A DNA stretch of 55,588 nt from WQUF01 sp031549885. GTDB lineage: Bacteria > Bacillota > Clostridia > Clostridiales > Clostridiaceae. The position numbers and the translations under genes are program-made. Of the stretch, positions 26,578 to 33,731 are shown in pieces. Positions within the stretch are counted from its first letter, which is position 1, and every line of letters starts with the position of its first letter. The notes under the pieces were generated by a model, which made no database searches, was not told the DNA's origin, and was given only the letters and a program-made list of their open reading frames with translations. Where the stretch lies: contig JAVBPD010000054.1 in NCBI GenBank assembly GCA_031549885.1, positions 1 through 55,588 of the forward strand, given 5' to 3'.

Positions 26578-26779
26578 ATATATAGATTTCTTGGCATTTA
26601 TGCTGTGGTGTTGCGCCACAGCAGAGGATTATTAACCATACATCACCAAATTGTGCGCAATTCGCTACGCTATCAATACTGTGAGGATGAAAAATCTATC
26701 CTACGGTTATCCTACAGTATTGATGCTACGCTTAAGTGTCACAATTAGATAAAGGCCTTTTAGCAAGAAATCTATGTAT
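26578..26779 (+). ncRNA. Candidate retron msr-msd RNA, downstream of the RT gene
   Basis: Seen: ATAGATTTCTTG (26582-26593) is perfectly complementary to CAAGAAATCTAT (26764-26775), and the pairing extends outward to 26578/26779 with one G-U pair: the a1/a2 arms. Inside, TGCTGTGG (26601-26608) pairs with CCACAGCA (26616-26623), a short msr-like hairpin. Then comes a long hairpin: AATTGTG (26649-26655) with CACAATT (26740-26746), TCAATACTGT (26673-26682) with ACAGTATTGA (26714-26723), and AGGAT (26684-26688) with ATCCT (26709-26713): the msd. The order a1-msr-msd-a2 fits the plus strand. The segment is GC-richer than its surroundings. The branching guanosine and exact msDNA ends are not determined. 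Confidence 0.85.
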
Positions 26780-26797
26780 TTTTATTGCATATAAAAT

Positions 26798-26830
26798 AAG
26801 CCATTTAAGCTTTAATACTTATAATGGCTT
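26798..26830 (+). terminator. Intrinsic terminator after the retron RNA
   Basis: AAGCCATT (26798-26805) pairs with AATGGCTT (26823-26830), with an inner TAAG/CTTA stem and a T-rich tail. It closes the retron RNA unit and may also serve the convergent amidase gene, which ends at 26858. Confidence 0.8.
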
Positions 26831-26857
26831 TTGTTTATTTTTTCAAAAAACAATAAT

Positions 26858-27850
26858 CTATTTTTTATATTTTGAAAGCTCTTCTGTCAATTGAGCAATT
26901 TTTTTATCTCTATCTTTTAATGAGGCTTCCAGTTCACTTACTCTTTTTTTTAAACTTGAAATTTCTTCATCTTTATTTAATGGTGGATTAGGATTCACTG
27001 TAGTTAACTTATCTAACTGTTTAGTCCAAGCTGCCGGCGTCCAAATTTTACCATTAATATCGCTTAAAGCTGCCCATAATGTAGAATCTCTAACCATATA
27101 TTTATATATCTTACTTGTAGCATTTTTAGGAAGCATTGCCTTTGTTCCATTTTCATATATTGTGCTTTCTAATATTAAATCAACAGTATTATAAACTACT
27201 GTTCCAACAGGAAACGGTTCTTTAGGAGGTATTAATTTATCAAGCTCTGCTCTGCACATATCTAAAAATCTCTTCCATCCCATATCTAAAGTTCTATGAG
27301 GGCAATATTTACCTGAATAATCTTGGTGCTTTGTTATCTTTTCTATTTCCCAATTAGCTTTAAAAAGCAAATATGCAACTAGCTTTGCTGCATTCTTTTC
27401 AGAATTTATAAATCTCTCCCCACCTGATTTTGAATAGCATATTTCTATAGCTATTCCGTGTCTATTTCCAATTCCGTTAGATCCATCTCCTGCATGCCAA
27501 CAATTGCGATTTAAAGGCACCCCTTGCACGACTCCTGTATCATCTACTGCAAAATGAAATGATACTTCTGAATTGTTATTTATCATATAGCTAATCTCAT
27601 TAACAGCTGGCGCATCATTGTATGTGTTATGGATAACAATTCTTGTAGGATCCATTGCATAAGGGCATTTTATTGAGTAACTTCCCTGTATCACTAATTT
27701 TTTTGTTACTTTAAGACCGTTATCTAATGTATCTTTTAAAACCATATCTAAGGTTTGACTAAAGGAGAGCGTATTAAAACTCTTTATTTGGTCAATACCT
27801 TTTTCTGCATCTTGCTGGTATACTCCGCTAAAATCATCATTTAAGCCCAT
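26858..27850 (-). CDS. N-acetylmuramoyl-L-alanine amidase (Amidase_2 type) with C-terminal coiled coil
   Basis: 330 aa. Residues ~70-195 form the zinc amidase: IVIHNTYND (first His ligand), VSFHFAVDDTGVVQGVP, CWHAGDG, GIAIEICYS, and HQDYSGKYCPHRTL. It cuts the bond between MurNAc and L-Ala in peptidoglycan. Residues ~210-270 form a small binding region, and the end (~295-330) is a Leu/Lys/Glu heptad coiled coil. There is no signal peptide, as in phage endolysins and autolysins released by lysis, but no other phage genes are present. Convergent with the retron locus. Confidence 0.9.
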   Translation of the reverse strand: MGLNDDFSGVYQQDAEKGIDQIKSFNTLSFSQTLDMVLKDTLDNGLKVTKKLVIQGSYSIKCPYAMDPTRIVIHNTYNDAPAVNEISYMINNNSEVSFHFAVDDTGVVQGVPLNRNCWHAGDGSNGIGNRHGIAIEICYSKSGGERFINSEKNAAKLVAYLLFKANWEIEKITKHQDYSGKYCPHRTLDMGWKRFLDMCRAELDKLIPPKEPFPVGTVVYNTVDLILESTIYENGTKAMLPKNATSKIYKYMVRDSTLWAALSDINGKIWTPAAWTKQLDKLTTVNPNPPLNKDEEISSLKKRVSELEASLKDRDKKIAQLTEELSKYKK

Positions 27851-27952
27851 CTTTTCCTCCGTTTTTTAATTATAATTAAATTGTATTCTCCATATTTATC
27901 TTATGGTTTTTTATAAAAATTGTTTCTTTAATTTACATTGAAACAATAAAAA

Positions 27953-27989
27953 AATTGGTACAAAATATTAAACATATTCTGCACCAATT
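27953..27989 (-). terminator. Intrinsic terminator of tnaA
   Basis: AATTGGT (27953-27959) pairs with ACCAATT (27983-27989), with an inner ATAT stem. On the minus strand it is followed by a run of Ts. It lies 17 bases after the tnaA stop codon. Confidence 0.75.
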
Positions 27990-28005
27990 GTTAATCCTTA
28001 AATTA

Positions 28006-29388
28006 TTAATCAGCAAATTTCAATTTTGCTGTAAAATGCCTTAAAATTTTAGGTTCATATATAAAGGTCAATCCTTTTAAATCATTAGCTCTTTCTTTTA
28101 TATTTATAAATGCATCTACTATTACGTCCATGTGATCATTTGTATAAGTTCTTCTTGGAATAGTAAGCCTTAATAATTCAAGAAGTGAAGGGCATTGTAA
28201 TCCTGTTTCAGGATCTCTTCCTTCTAAAAACGATCCAATTTCAACTCCACGAATTCCACCTTCTATATAAAGAGCAACAGCTAAAGATTGTGCTGGAAAC
28301 TGATCTGATGGAATATGAGGAAGCATTTTTTTAGCATCAACAAAAACTGCATGACCTCCTGTTGGATATTGAATTGGTATACCTGCTTCAACTAATTTAT
28401 CACCTAAATAAGCTACTTGACCAATTCTATATTCTAAATAATCTAAATCTGTGCCTTCTTTAATTCCTCTTGCAAGGCATTCCATATCTCTTCCGGCAAG
28501 TCCTCCATATGTTACAAAGCCTTCATTTGGAACTAAATTTGTTTTAACTTCCTCAAATAGCTCTTCATCTTCTTTAATTCCTATAAGTCCACCAATATTT
28601 ACAAGTCCATCCTTTTTAGCGCTCATTGTAAACCCTTCAGTGTAGGAGAACATTTCATGGATTATTTCAATTATAGATTTATTTTCATAACCTTTTTCTC
28701 TCATTTTAATAAAATAAGCATTTTCTGAAAATCTAGCTGCATCCATAAAAATTCTAATGCCATACTTCTTAGCTAAAGCGCTAATTTCTTTAATATTCTC
28801 CATTGAAACAGGTTGACCACCAGCTCCATTACAAGTTATTGTAACGTTTATAAATGCTATATTTTCTACACCTTTTTCTTTAATGAATTCCTCTGTTTTT
28901 TCAATATCAAAGTTGCCCTTGAAATCATAATAAGTTGTAGTGTCTAAAGCTTTATCTGTTACAAAATTTACAGCAACACCCCCGCATATTTCTATATGTG
29001 CTTTAGATGTATCAAAATGCATATTTCCAATTACATACTGACCTTTTTTCTTAATAAGCGATGGAAATAAAACTTTTTCAGCTCCTCTTCCTTGATGTGT
29101 TGGAACAACCATTGGATATCCTATTACTTCTTGAGCTGACTTTTCTAAATTATAAAAACTTCTGCTTCCTGCATAGGCTTCATCTCCAACCATAAGGCCA
29201 GCCCACTGATTGTCACTCATAGCACCTGTTCCACTATCTGTTAGGAGATCTATATAAACTTCCTCAGATTTCAACAAAAACATGTTTAAATAAGCTCTTT
29301 CAATGGCTTTTATTCTTTCTTCTCTAGATAAAATTTTTATAGGTTCAACCATTTTAATCCTAAACGGCTCAGGAATTCTTTTTGCCAT
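28006..29388 (-). CDS. tnaA: Tryptophanase
   Basis: 460 aa. PLP-dependent beta-elimination of tryptophan to indole, pyruvate and ammonia. Seen: IDLLTDSGTGAMSD, VPTHQGRGAE, FMDAARFSENA, and SAKKDGLVNIGG with the PLP lysine. At the specificity position it has VEIGSF, as in E. coli TnaA, where tyrosine phenol-lyases have SMERGI; the end (LRHFTAKLKFAD) also follows TnaA. A paralogue that does carry MERGI lies at 50848. GGAGTG precedes the start. No TnaC-like leader peptide was recognised in the short upstream region. Monocistronic. Confidence 0.93.
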   Translation of the reverse strand: MAKRIPEPFRIKMVEPIKILSREERIKAIERAYLNMFLLKSEEVYIDLLTDSGTGAMSDNQWAGLMVGDEAYAGSRSFYNLEKSAQEVIGYPMVVPTHQGRGAEKVLFPSLIKKKGQYVIGNMHFDTSKAHIEICGGVAVNFVTDKALDTTTYYDFKGNFDIEKTEEFIKEKGVENIAFINVTITCNGAGGQPVSMENIKEISALAKKYGIRIFMDAARFSENAYFIKMREKGYENKSIIEIIHEMFSYTEGFTMSAKKDGLVNIGGLIGIKEDEELFEEVKTNLVPNEGFVTYGGLAGRDMECLARGIKEGTDLDYLEYRIGQVAYLGDKLVEAGIPIQYPTGGHAVFVDAKKMLPHIPSDQFPAQSLAVALYIEGGIRGVEIGSFLEGRDPETGLQCPSLLELLRLTIPRRTYTNDHMDVIVDAFINIKERANDLKGLTFIYEPKILRHFTAKLKFAD

Positions 29389-29537
29389 ATAATCACTCCT
29401 TATATAATTTATCAGTATCGTTTACATAATTAATTTATCACTTATTAATTAAAAAATCAAAGAAAAATTTTTTTTATGAATATATTTTTAAAAAATTAAT
29501 ATATATGTATAATAAATATTTTTTTATGGAGATAATT

Positions 29538-30659
29538 ATGGAATTTGATTTAATACCTAATTATAAGCTGCCTAGCATTAAAATTACTGAGACAAAATTT
29601 AAAGTTGACTCTCCTTCACCTGAGCAGTTAAAAAAACGTGCTGAATTTGAAAGAAATACCATTTTAAAAAGAGAACAGAATTTTAACAAGGGCATTAACT
29701 TTCATGAAAATTTGCAAAAGATTGATATTGAATTAATTGAAGACACTCCAGAAGGTTTCAACATGTTCAACAGTCCATCAGACATTGAAATTTGCGACCT
29801 TGCAAGATCAATTGAGAATGTTGGATTGATACACCCAATTATTGTTACTGTTGATAATAAGGGAGTGTATAATGTAATATGTGGCAGATGCCGTGTCTTA
29901 GCTTACATCAAGCTTTTTCAGTCTTCAGGATTATCTAAATATAAATTTATTTCCTCTTATGTTATAAAGTCTGAAGATGTTGATGAACTTTTCCTTCGCA
30001 CGCTCGTAATTGAATCAAATATTTCATTTAGAAGCATATCAAAGTTTAATATGATACAAGCTCTTATAATAAATTATGAAATAATGAAAAAATCTAAATT
30101 GTATAGAAATGAAAAAAATATAGGCATGGAATTATCTAAAACCTTTCAAATTTCTCAGTCTACCTTGTTCAACTTTTTAAGGGTTAAGAATTTATGCGAT
30201 CCTGGATTAACTCTTCTATATGAAAATAAAATTACATTAAAATCAGCAATATATCTTACAAAAGTGCCAAAAGAAATACAAATAAACATTTTAGAAAAGC
30301 TTGGACCAAAAGGAGTAAAGGCAATTTTTAAATTAAAGCTTTTAACCAGCGAAAGCAATATATCTATGAAAAAATTAGAAGAGAAAATAAAGCTTGTAGA
30401 AAATCTTACACCATTAAATACAAAAATAGTTTTAGAAGTTCATAAAGAGCTTGTTAATCCACTAATTGATCACATTATATCGTTTAAAAAGAAAGAGGCA
30501 GCTACTTTTGCTGGTAAAGATATGAGAGGAAATATTAAAAAAGCATTTAAAGTTAAATATAACAAAGATGATATGGAATTTTATATTGAAAAAAATATAA
30601 TAGACGAAAAGCAATTAAGGAAATTAGAAGCAAATACAATAGGAGAAATGATCAAGTAA
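29538..30659 (+). CDS. ParB-like protein, long form
   Basis: About 373 aa from ATG 29538, which has GGAG before it; an ATG at 29505 has none. Residues ~70-170 form the ParB/Srx box (SDIEICDLARSIENVGLIHP, then VICGRCRVLAYIKL). An HTH region follows (IGMELSKTFQISQSTLFNFL), then KITLKSAIYLTKVP, as in ParB/KorB DNA-binding proteins. The C-terminus has a Lys-rich tail. It lacks a ParA partner. A shorter relative is encoded at 2807-3448. It could be a Noc/ParB-like DNA-binding protein or a regulator from a mobile element. Confidence 0.8.
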   Translation: MEFDLIPNYKLPSIKITETKFKVDSPSPEQLKKRAEFERNTILKREQNFNKGINFHENLQKIDIELIEDTPEGFNMFNSPSDIEICDLARSIENVGLIHPIIVTVDNKGVYNVICGRCRVLAYIKLFQSSGLSKYKFISSYVIKSEDVDELFLRTLVIESNISFRSISKFNMIQALIINYEIMKKSKLYRNEKNIGMELSKTFQISQSTLFNFLRVKNLCDPGLTLLYENKITLKSAIYLTKVPKEIQINILEKLGPKGVKAIFKLKLLTSESNISMKKLEEKIKLVENLTPLNTKIVLEVHKELVNPLIDHIISFKKKEAATFAGKDMRGNIKKAFKVKYNKDDMEFYIEKNIIDEKQLRKLEANTIGEMIK

Positions 30660-30925
30660 ATTTTAAAATAATTAAAAAATAGTCATAAAATCAAAATAGT
30701 CACAATTTATCGAAAACCCTCTTAAAAAGCAGATTAAGCATAGGGTTATTTGTTATATAATTAATTTAAGACCTTTTTTAATTTAATAAGGTTTAGATTA
30801 AAAAAGGCTTAAGCTTAAATTTATGAAAAATTTCTTTATGAGTTTTTCAACAAAACCTTGTCTAAAAATTTTTTTTTAAATCTGTAACATTCTTAACTCC
30901 AATTTTTTTAAGGTATAGTTAAAAA
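30660..30925 (+). other. Hairpin-rich untranslated stretch after the ParB-like gene
   Basis: Two strong inverted repeats. First, AACCCT + CTTAA (30715-30725) with TTAAG (30734-30738) + AGGGTT (30742-30747). Second, AATTTAAG (30763-30770) with CTTAAATT (30814-30821) enclosing CCTTTTTTAAT (30772-30782) paired perfectly with ATTAAAAAAGG (30797-30807). Neither is followed by a clean T run, so they need not be simple terminators. A 3' UTR structure, a processing site or a small RNA are possible. Confidence 0.5.
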
Positions 30926-30926
30926 C

Positions 30927-30955
30927 CCCTTATCAATTTAAATATTGATAAAGGG
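30927..30955 (-). terminator. Intrinsic terminator of the small membrane-protein gene
   Basis: CCCTTATCAAT (30927-30937) pairs with ATTGATAA and GGG (30944-30955) with one bulged A. The minus strand then reads into a T run. It lies just after the stop of the gene at 30962. Confidence 0.8.
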
Positions 30956-30961
30956 CTTTAG

Positions 30962-31426
30962 CTATAATACTCTATCTACAAGCTTAAAAACAAGTATTTT
31001 TAAATTATCATAATTATATTCGTGTAAATTTATCTTTTTATTATTTTTTAAATATATTTTCAAAATAAACCCATACGATAATGGAATATATTTCAAATTG
31101 TAGGTTTTAATATCATCGTAAAGTATTATTGTATTTTTTAATATAGATTCCACTATAAAACCATTTGCATAAATTACTATTCTCTTGTCAAAGGATAACA
31201 GGGAAAAAGCTATACATAAAATATTTAAAACTATTAAAGAGATCAAATAGGAATAAGATAAATTATGATAATCTATCAGCATACTGTAGTTAAACGAATA
31301 CAAAAAAAGCAAAATTGTAAGAACTACTATTAAAGTTATATTTAATACAATTATAAATAAATATAAAAAATTATTAACTTTAATATCAATAAATCTTTCA
31401 CCTAAGCATTTATATTTTAAATCCAT
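30962..31426 (-). CDS. Small membrane protein with two transmembrane segments
   Basis: 154 aa. Two hydrophobic helices are visible (LYLFIIVLNITLIVVLTILL and SYLISLIVLNILCIAFSLLS), followed by a ~75-residue soluble tail that begins DKRIVIYANGFIVES and has alternating strands (IILYDDIKTYNLKYIP). This resembles the PH-like/YcxB layout of small clostridial membrane proteins, but the match is weak. Function unknown. Monocistronic, ending at its own terminator. Confidence 0.65.
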   Translation of the reverse strand: MDLKYKCLGERFIDIKVNNFLYLFIIVLNITLIVVLTILLFLYSFNYSMLIDYHNLSYSYLISLIVLNILCIAFSLLSFDKRIVIYANGFIVESILKNTIILYDDIKTYNLKYIPLSYGFILKIYLKNNKKINLHEYNYDNLKILVFKLVDRVL

Positions 31427-31631
31427 AAAAACTCCTTAAACATTTATATATTAATAATATTATTTTTTACCAAAATTTGTTAAAGAATAATTAACAAAAA
31501 TATAATTTATGTTGGTAAAAAAGTGGTATAATTTAAAATATATAGTTTTTAAGTATAAAAATTAAAGGAATATAACTGTTTTAGAGTTTATTTTATGCTG
31601 AATATATTTTTGTAAATATTTGATTTAAACA

Positions 31632-31729
31632 CAAATTTCTTTTGCGTTTATTTTTTAATTATCATAGAAATTATCATTATTTTATTGAATAGATACTTTA
31701 ATAACAAATACAGTAACAAAAGAAATTTG
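31632..31729. repeat. 13-base perfect inverted repeat upstream of the flavoprotein gene
   Basis: CAAATTTCTTTTG (31632-31644) and CAAAAGAAATTTG (31717-31729) are perfectly complementary across a 72-base AT-rich spacer, 47 bases before the next start codon. It could be a looped operator or a 5' UTR stem. The rest of the 31427-31775 interval shows no gene. Confidence 0.55.
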
Positions 31730-31775
31730 AAATACTTTGTTGATAAAATTCTTTTAATTAGGAAGGAGAAGAAAT

Positions 31776-33380
31776 TTGAAAACAGCAATTATTATTGGAG
31801 CTGGCCCAGCTGGCTTAACTTGTGCATATGAAATATTAAGAAATACAAATATAAAACCTATTATTTTAGAGGAAACTGATGAAATTGGTGGTATTGCAAG
31901 GACTGTAAGCTATAAAGGAAATGGAATTGACATTGGTGGACATAGGTTTTTCTCGAAAAATGAATATGCGATGAATTTTTGGAAAACTATAATGCCCATT
32001 CAAGGAAAACCATCAAAGGATGATTTAAAATTAAATAAAAATAAAACTTTAAACCCTCTTGGACCTGATCCTGAAGAAATGGACAGGGTTATGCTTATAA
32101 GAAATAGAATTTCAAGGATTTTATACCTTCGAAAATTCTTTGATTACCCTATTTCTTTAAAATTTGAAACTTTAGCTAATTTAGGACTTTATAGAACTTT
32201 TGTTGCAGGTTTTGGATATATTTTTTCATCTATTTTTAAAAGAAAAGATGAAAAAACTTTAGAAGATTTTATGATTAACAGATTTGGCAAACCTCTTTAT
32301 GAAATGTTTTTTGAAGATTACAACAAAAAAGTATGGGGTGTTTCTCCTGCCCAGATGGCACCTGATTGGGGAAGCCAAAGAATAAAAGGTTTATCACTTA
32401 TGGGAGCTATTAAAGATATGTTTAGTTCTGCTTTTGGCATAAAAGATAAAACAAAAGTAGAAACTTCTTTAATTGAAGAATTTTTATATCCTAAAAAGGG
32501 TCCAGGACAGCTTTGGGAAACTGTAGCTCTTGAGATTATGAACATGGGTGGAGAGATAAAAAAAGGATATAAAGTAACTAATATAAACAATGATAAAGAT
32601 AAAATTGCTTCTGTAATTTGTGAAACTAAATATGGAAATGAAGAAATAAAAGGCGATTATTTTATTTCAAGCATGCCTATTAAGGATTTGTTTGAAAGCT
32701 TTAATGATAAAAGCATTGTACCAAGTGCTACTTATGAAGTTGCTACTAAATTGCCATATAGAGATTTCATCACTGTTGGTTTACTTGTGGACAAGCTTAA
32801 ACTTATAAACAAAACAAATGTTAAAACAGTTGGAGATATTGTTCCTGATTGCTGGATTTACATTCAAGAAAGAGATGTAAAAATAGGACGACTTCAAATA
32901 TTTAACAACTGGTCTCCTTATATGGTAAAAGATAACGAAAACACTGTTTGGATTGGGCTTGAGTATTTTTGCCAAGAAGGAGATTCTATGTGGAACATGG
33001 ATGACAAACAATTCATAGACTTTGCCATTTCTGAACTTATAAAAATTAACGTTTTAAATAAAGAAGATGTAAAAGATGCAATGAGAATTAAAGTTAAAAA
33101 GGCTTACCCAGGATATTTTGGTGTTTATAATAAATTTTCTCAAGTTAGAGAATATTTAGATTCTTTAGAAAATCTATATTGCATAGGCAGAAATGGACAA
33201 CATAGATATAATAATATGGATCACTCAATGCTTACAGCTGTTGAATGCATGAAAAACATAAAAAATAATATTTTAAATAAAAATAATATTTGGAACGTAA
33301 ATACTGAACAGGAGTATCATGAGAGCAAAGCTTCAGATAATAAATATCCAGAGGGAAAACCTGCAAAATCAAGGGTATAA
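31776..33380 (+). CDS. FAD-dependent oxidoreductase, UDP-galactopyranose-mutase/amine-oxidase-like
   Basis: 534 aa. The start is TTG at 31776, with AAGGAGAAG before it. The N-terminal FAD-binding motif is IIIGAGPAGLTCAYEI, followed by the second cofactor strand (IILEETDEIGGIARTV) and GIDIGGHRFFSK, as in UDP-galactopyranose mutase and protoporphyrinogen-oxidase-like flavoproteins. Near the C-terminus, YCIGRNGQHRYNNMDHSM is the conserved FAD-contact region of this class. Family members work in glycan or carotenoid-like redox steps; the substrate here is unknown. No glycosyltransferase genes flank it. Confidence 0.85.
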   Translation: MKTAIIIGAGPAGLTCAYEILRNTNIKPIILEETDEIGGIARTVSYKGNGIDIGGHRFFSKNEYAMNFWKTIMPIQGKPSKDDLKLNKNKTLNPLGPDPEEMDRVMLIRNRISRILYLRKFFDYPISLKFETLANLGLYRTFVAGFGYIFSSIFKRKDEKTLEDFMINRFGKPLYEMFFEDYNKKVWGVSPAQMAPDWGSQRIKGLSLMGAIKDMFSSAFGIKDKTKVETSLIEEFLYPKKGPGQLWETVALEIMNMGGEIKKGYKVTNINNDKDKIASVICETKYGNEEIKGDYFISSMPIKDLFESFNDKSIVPSATYEVATKLPYRDFITVGLLVDKLKLINKTNVKTVGDIVPDCWIYIQERDVKIGRLQIFNNWSPYMVKDNENTVWIGLEYFCQEGDSMWNMDDKQFIDFAISELIKINVLNKEDVKDAMRIKVKKAYPGYFGVYNKFSQVREYLDSLENLYCIGRNGQHRYNNMDHSMLTAVECMKNIKNNILNKNNIWNVNTEQEYHESKASDNKYPEGKPAKSRV

Positions 33381-33408
33381 AAAAGTTTTATATAAAAATC
33401 AATCTCTA

Positions 33409-33437
33409 TTGTTAAACTCTACAAAAAAGCATATAAT
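33409..33437 (+). promoter_or_regulatory. Promoter of the thrS T-box transcript
   Basis: TTGTTA (33409-33414), a 17-base spacer and TATAAT (33432-33437) form a strong sigma-A match just upstream of the T-box leader. Confidence 0.75.
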
Positions 33438-33439
33438 AT

Positions 33440-33640
33440 TTACAAAGCAAAGATTAGGACACGATTATTAGTGAAAATTTACAGAGAGTTATCCTTTGGT
33501 GAAAGATAATAATTGACATTATTAATTACTACCTATGAGCTATACCCGAAAGGGATTATCGGTGTGAGCCGTTATTAAATTAAGTAAAATAAGAGGATGG
33601 TACCGTGCTTTTTTGCACTCCTTAAGTACCATCCTCTTTT
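33440..33640 (+). promoter_or_regulatory. T-box riboswitch controlling thrS
   Basis: A T-box leader of the threonine class. Stem I has a GGTG distal loop (TTTGGTGAAAG) and a specifier region ATTACTACCTATGAGC; ACT (33528-33530), followed by A, is the likeliest Thr specifier, with ACC at 33531 as the alternative. The T-box sequence is GAGGATGGTACCGTG (33593-33607). The terminator is AAGAGGATGGTAC (33591-33603) with GTACCATCCTCTT (33626-33638) plus a T run. Uncharged tRNA-Thr would stabilise the antiterminator and switch on the synthetase gene. Confidence 0.92.
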
Positions 33641-33664
33641 TAATATTATAAGGAGTTGATTAAG

Positions 33665-33712
33665 GTGTTTAAACGAACCTGTAATATCATATTAAAAAAT
33701 ACTTTTATTTAA
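33665..33712 (+). CDS. Possible 15-codon leader peptide between the T-box and thrS
   Basis: GTG at 33665 stands behind AAGGAG with good spacing and opens a 15-codon frame (MFKRTCNIILKNTFI) ending in TAA. It holds two Thr codons (ACC and ACT). It lies after the T-box terminator and 19 bases before the thrS ATG. It may be a translated leader, or the ribosome site may be a relic of a longer N-terminus now lost. Translation is unproven. Confidence 0.35.
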   Translation: MFKRTCNIILKNTFI

Positions 33713-33731
33713 AAGAAAGGAAAAAAATAAT

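Noticed and set aside
26578..26779. Group II intron RNA associated with the RT
   Set aside because: No domain V-like hairpin was recognised, the RT lacks maturase regions, and the arms and short/long hairpin order fit a retron better.
26858..27850. Prophage, suggested by the endolysin-like amidase
   Set aside because: No integrase, holin, capsid, tail or terminase gene is nearby.
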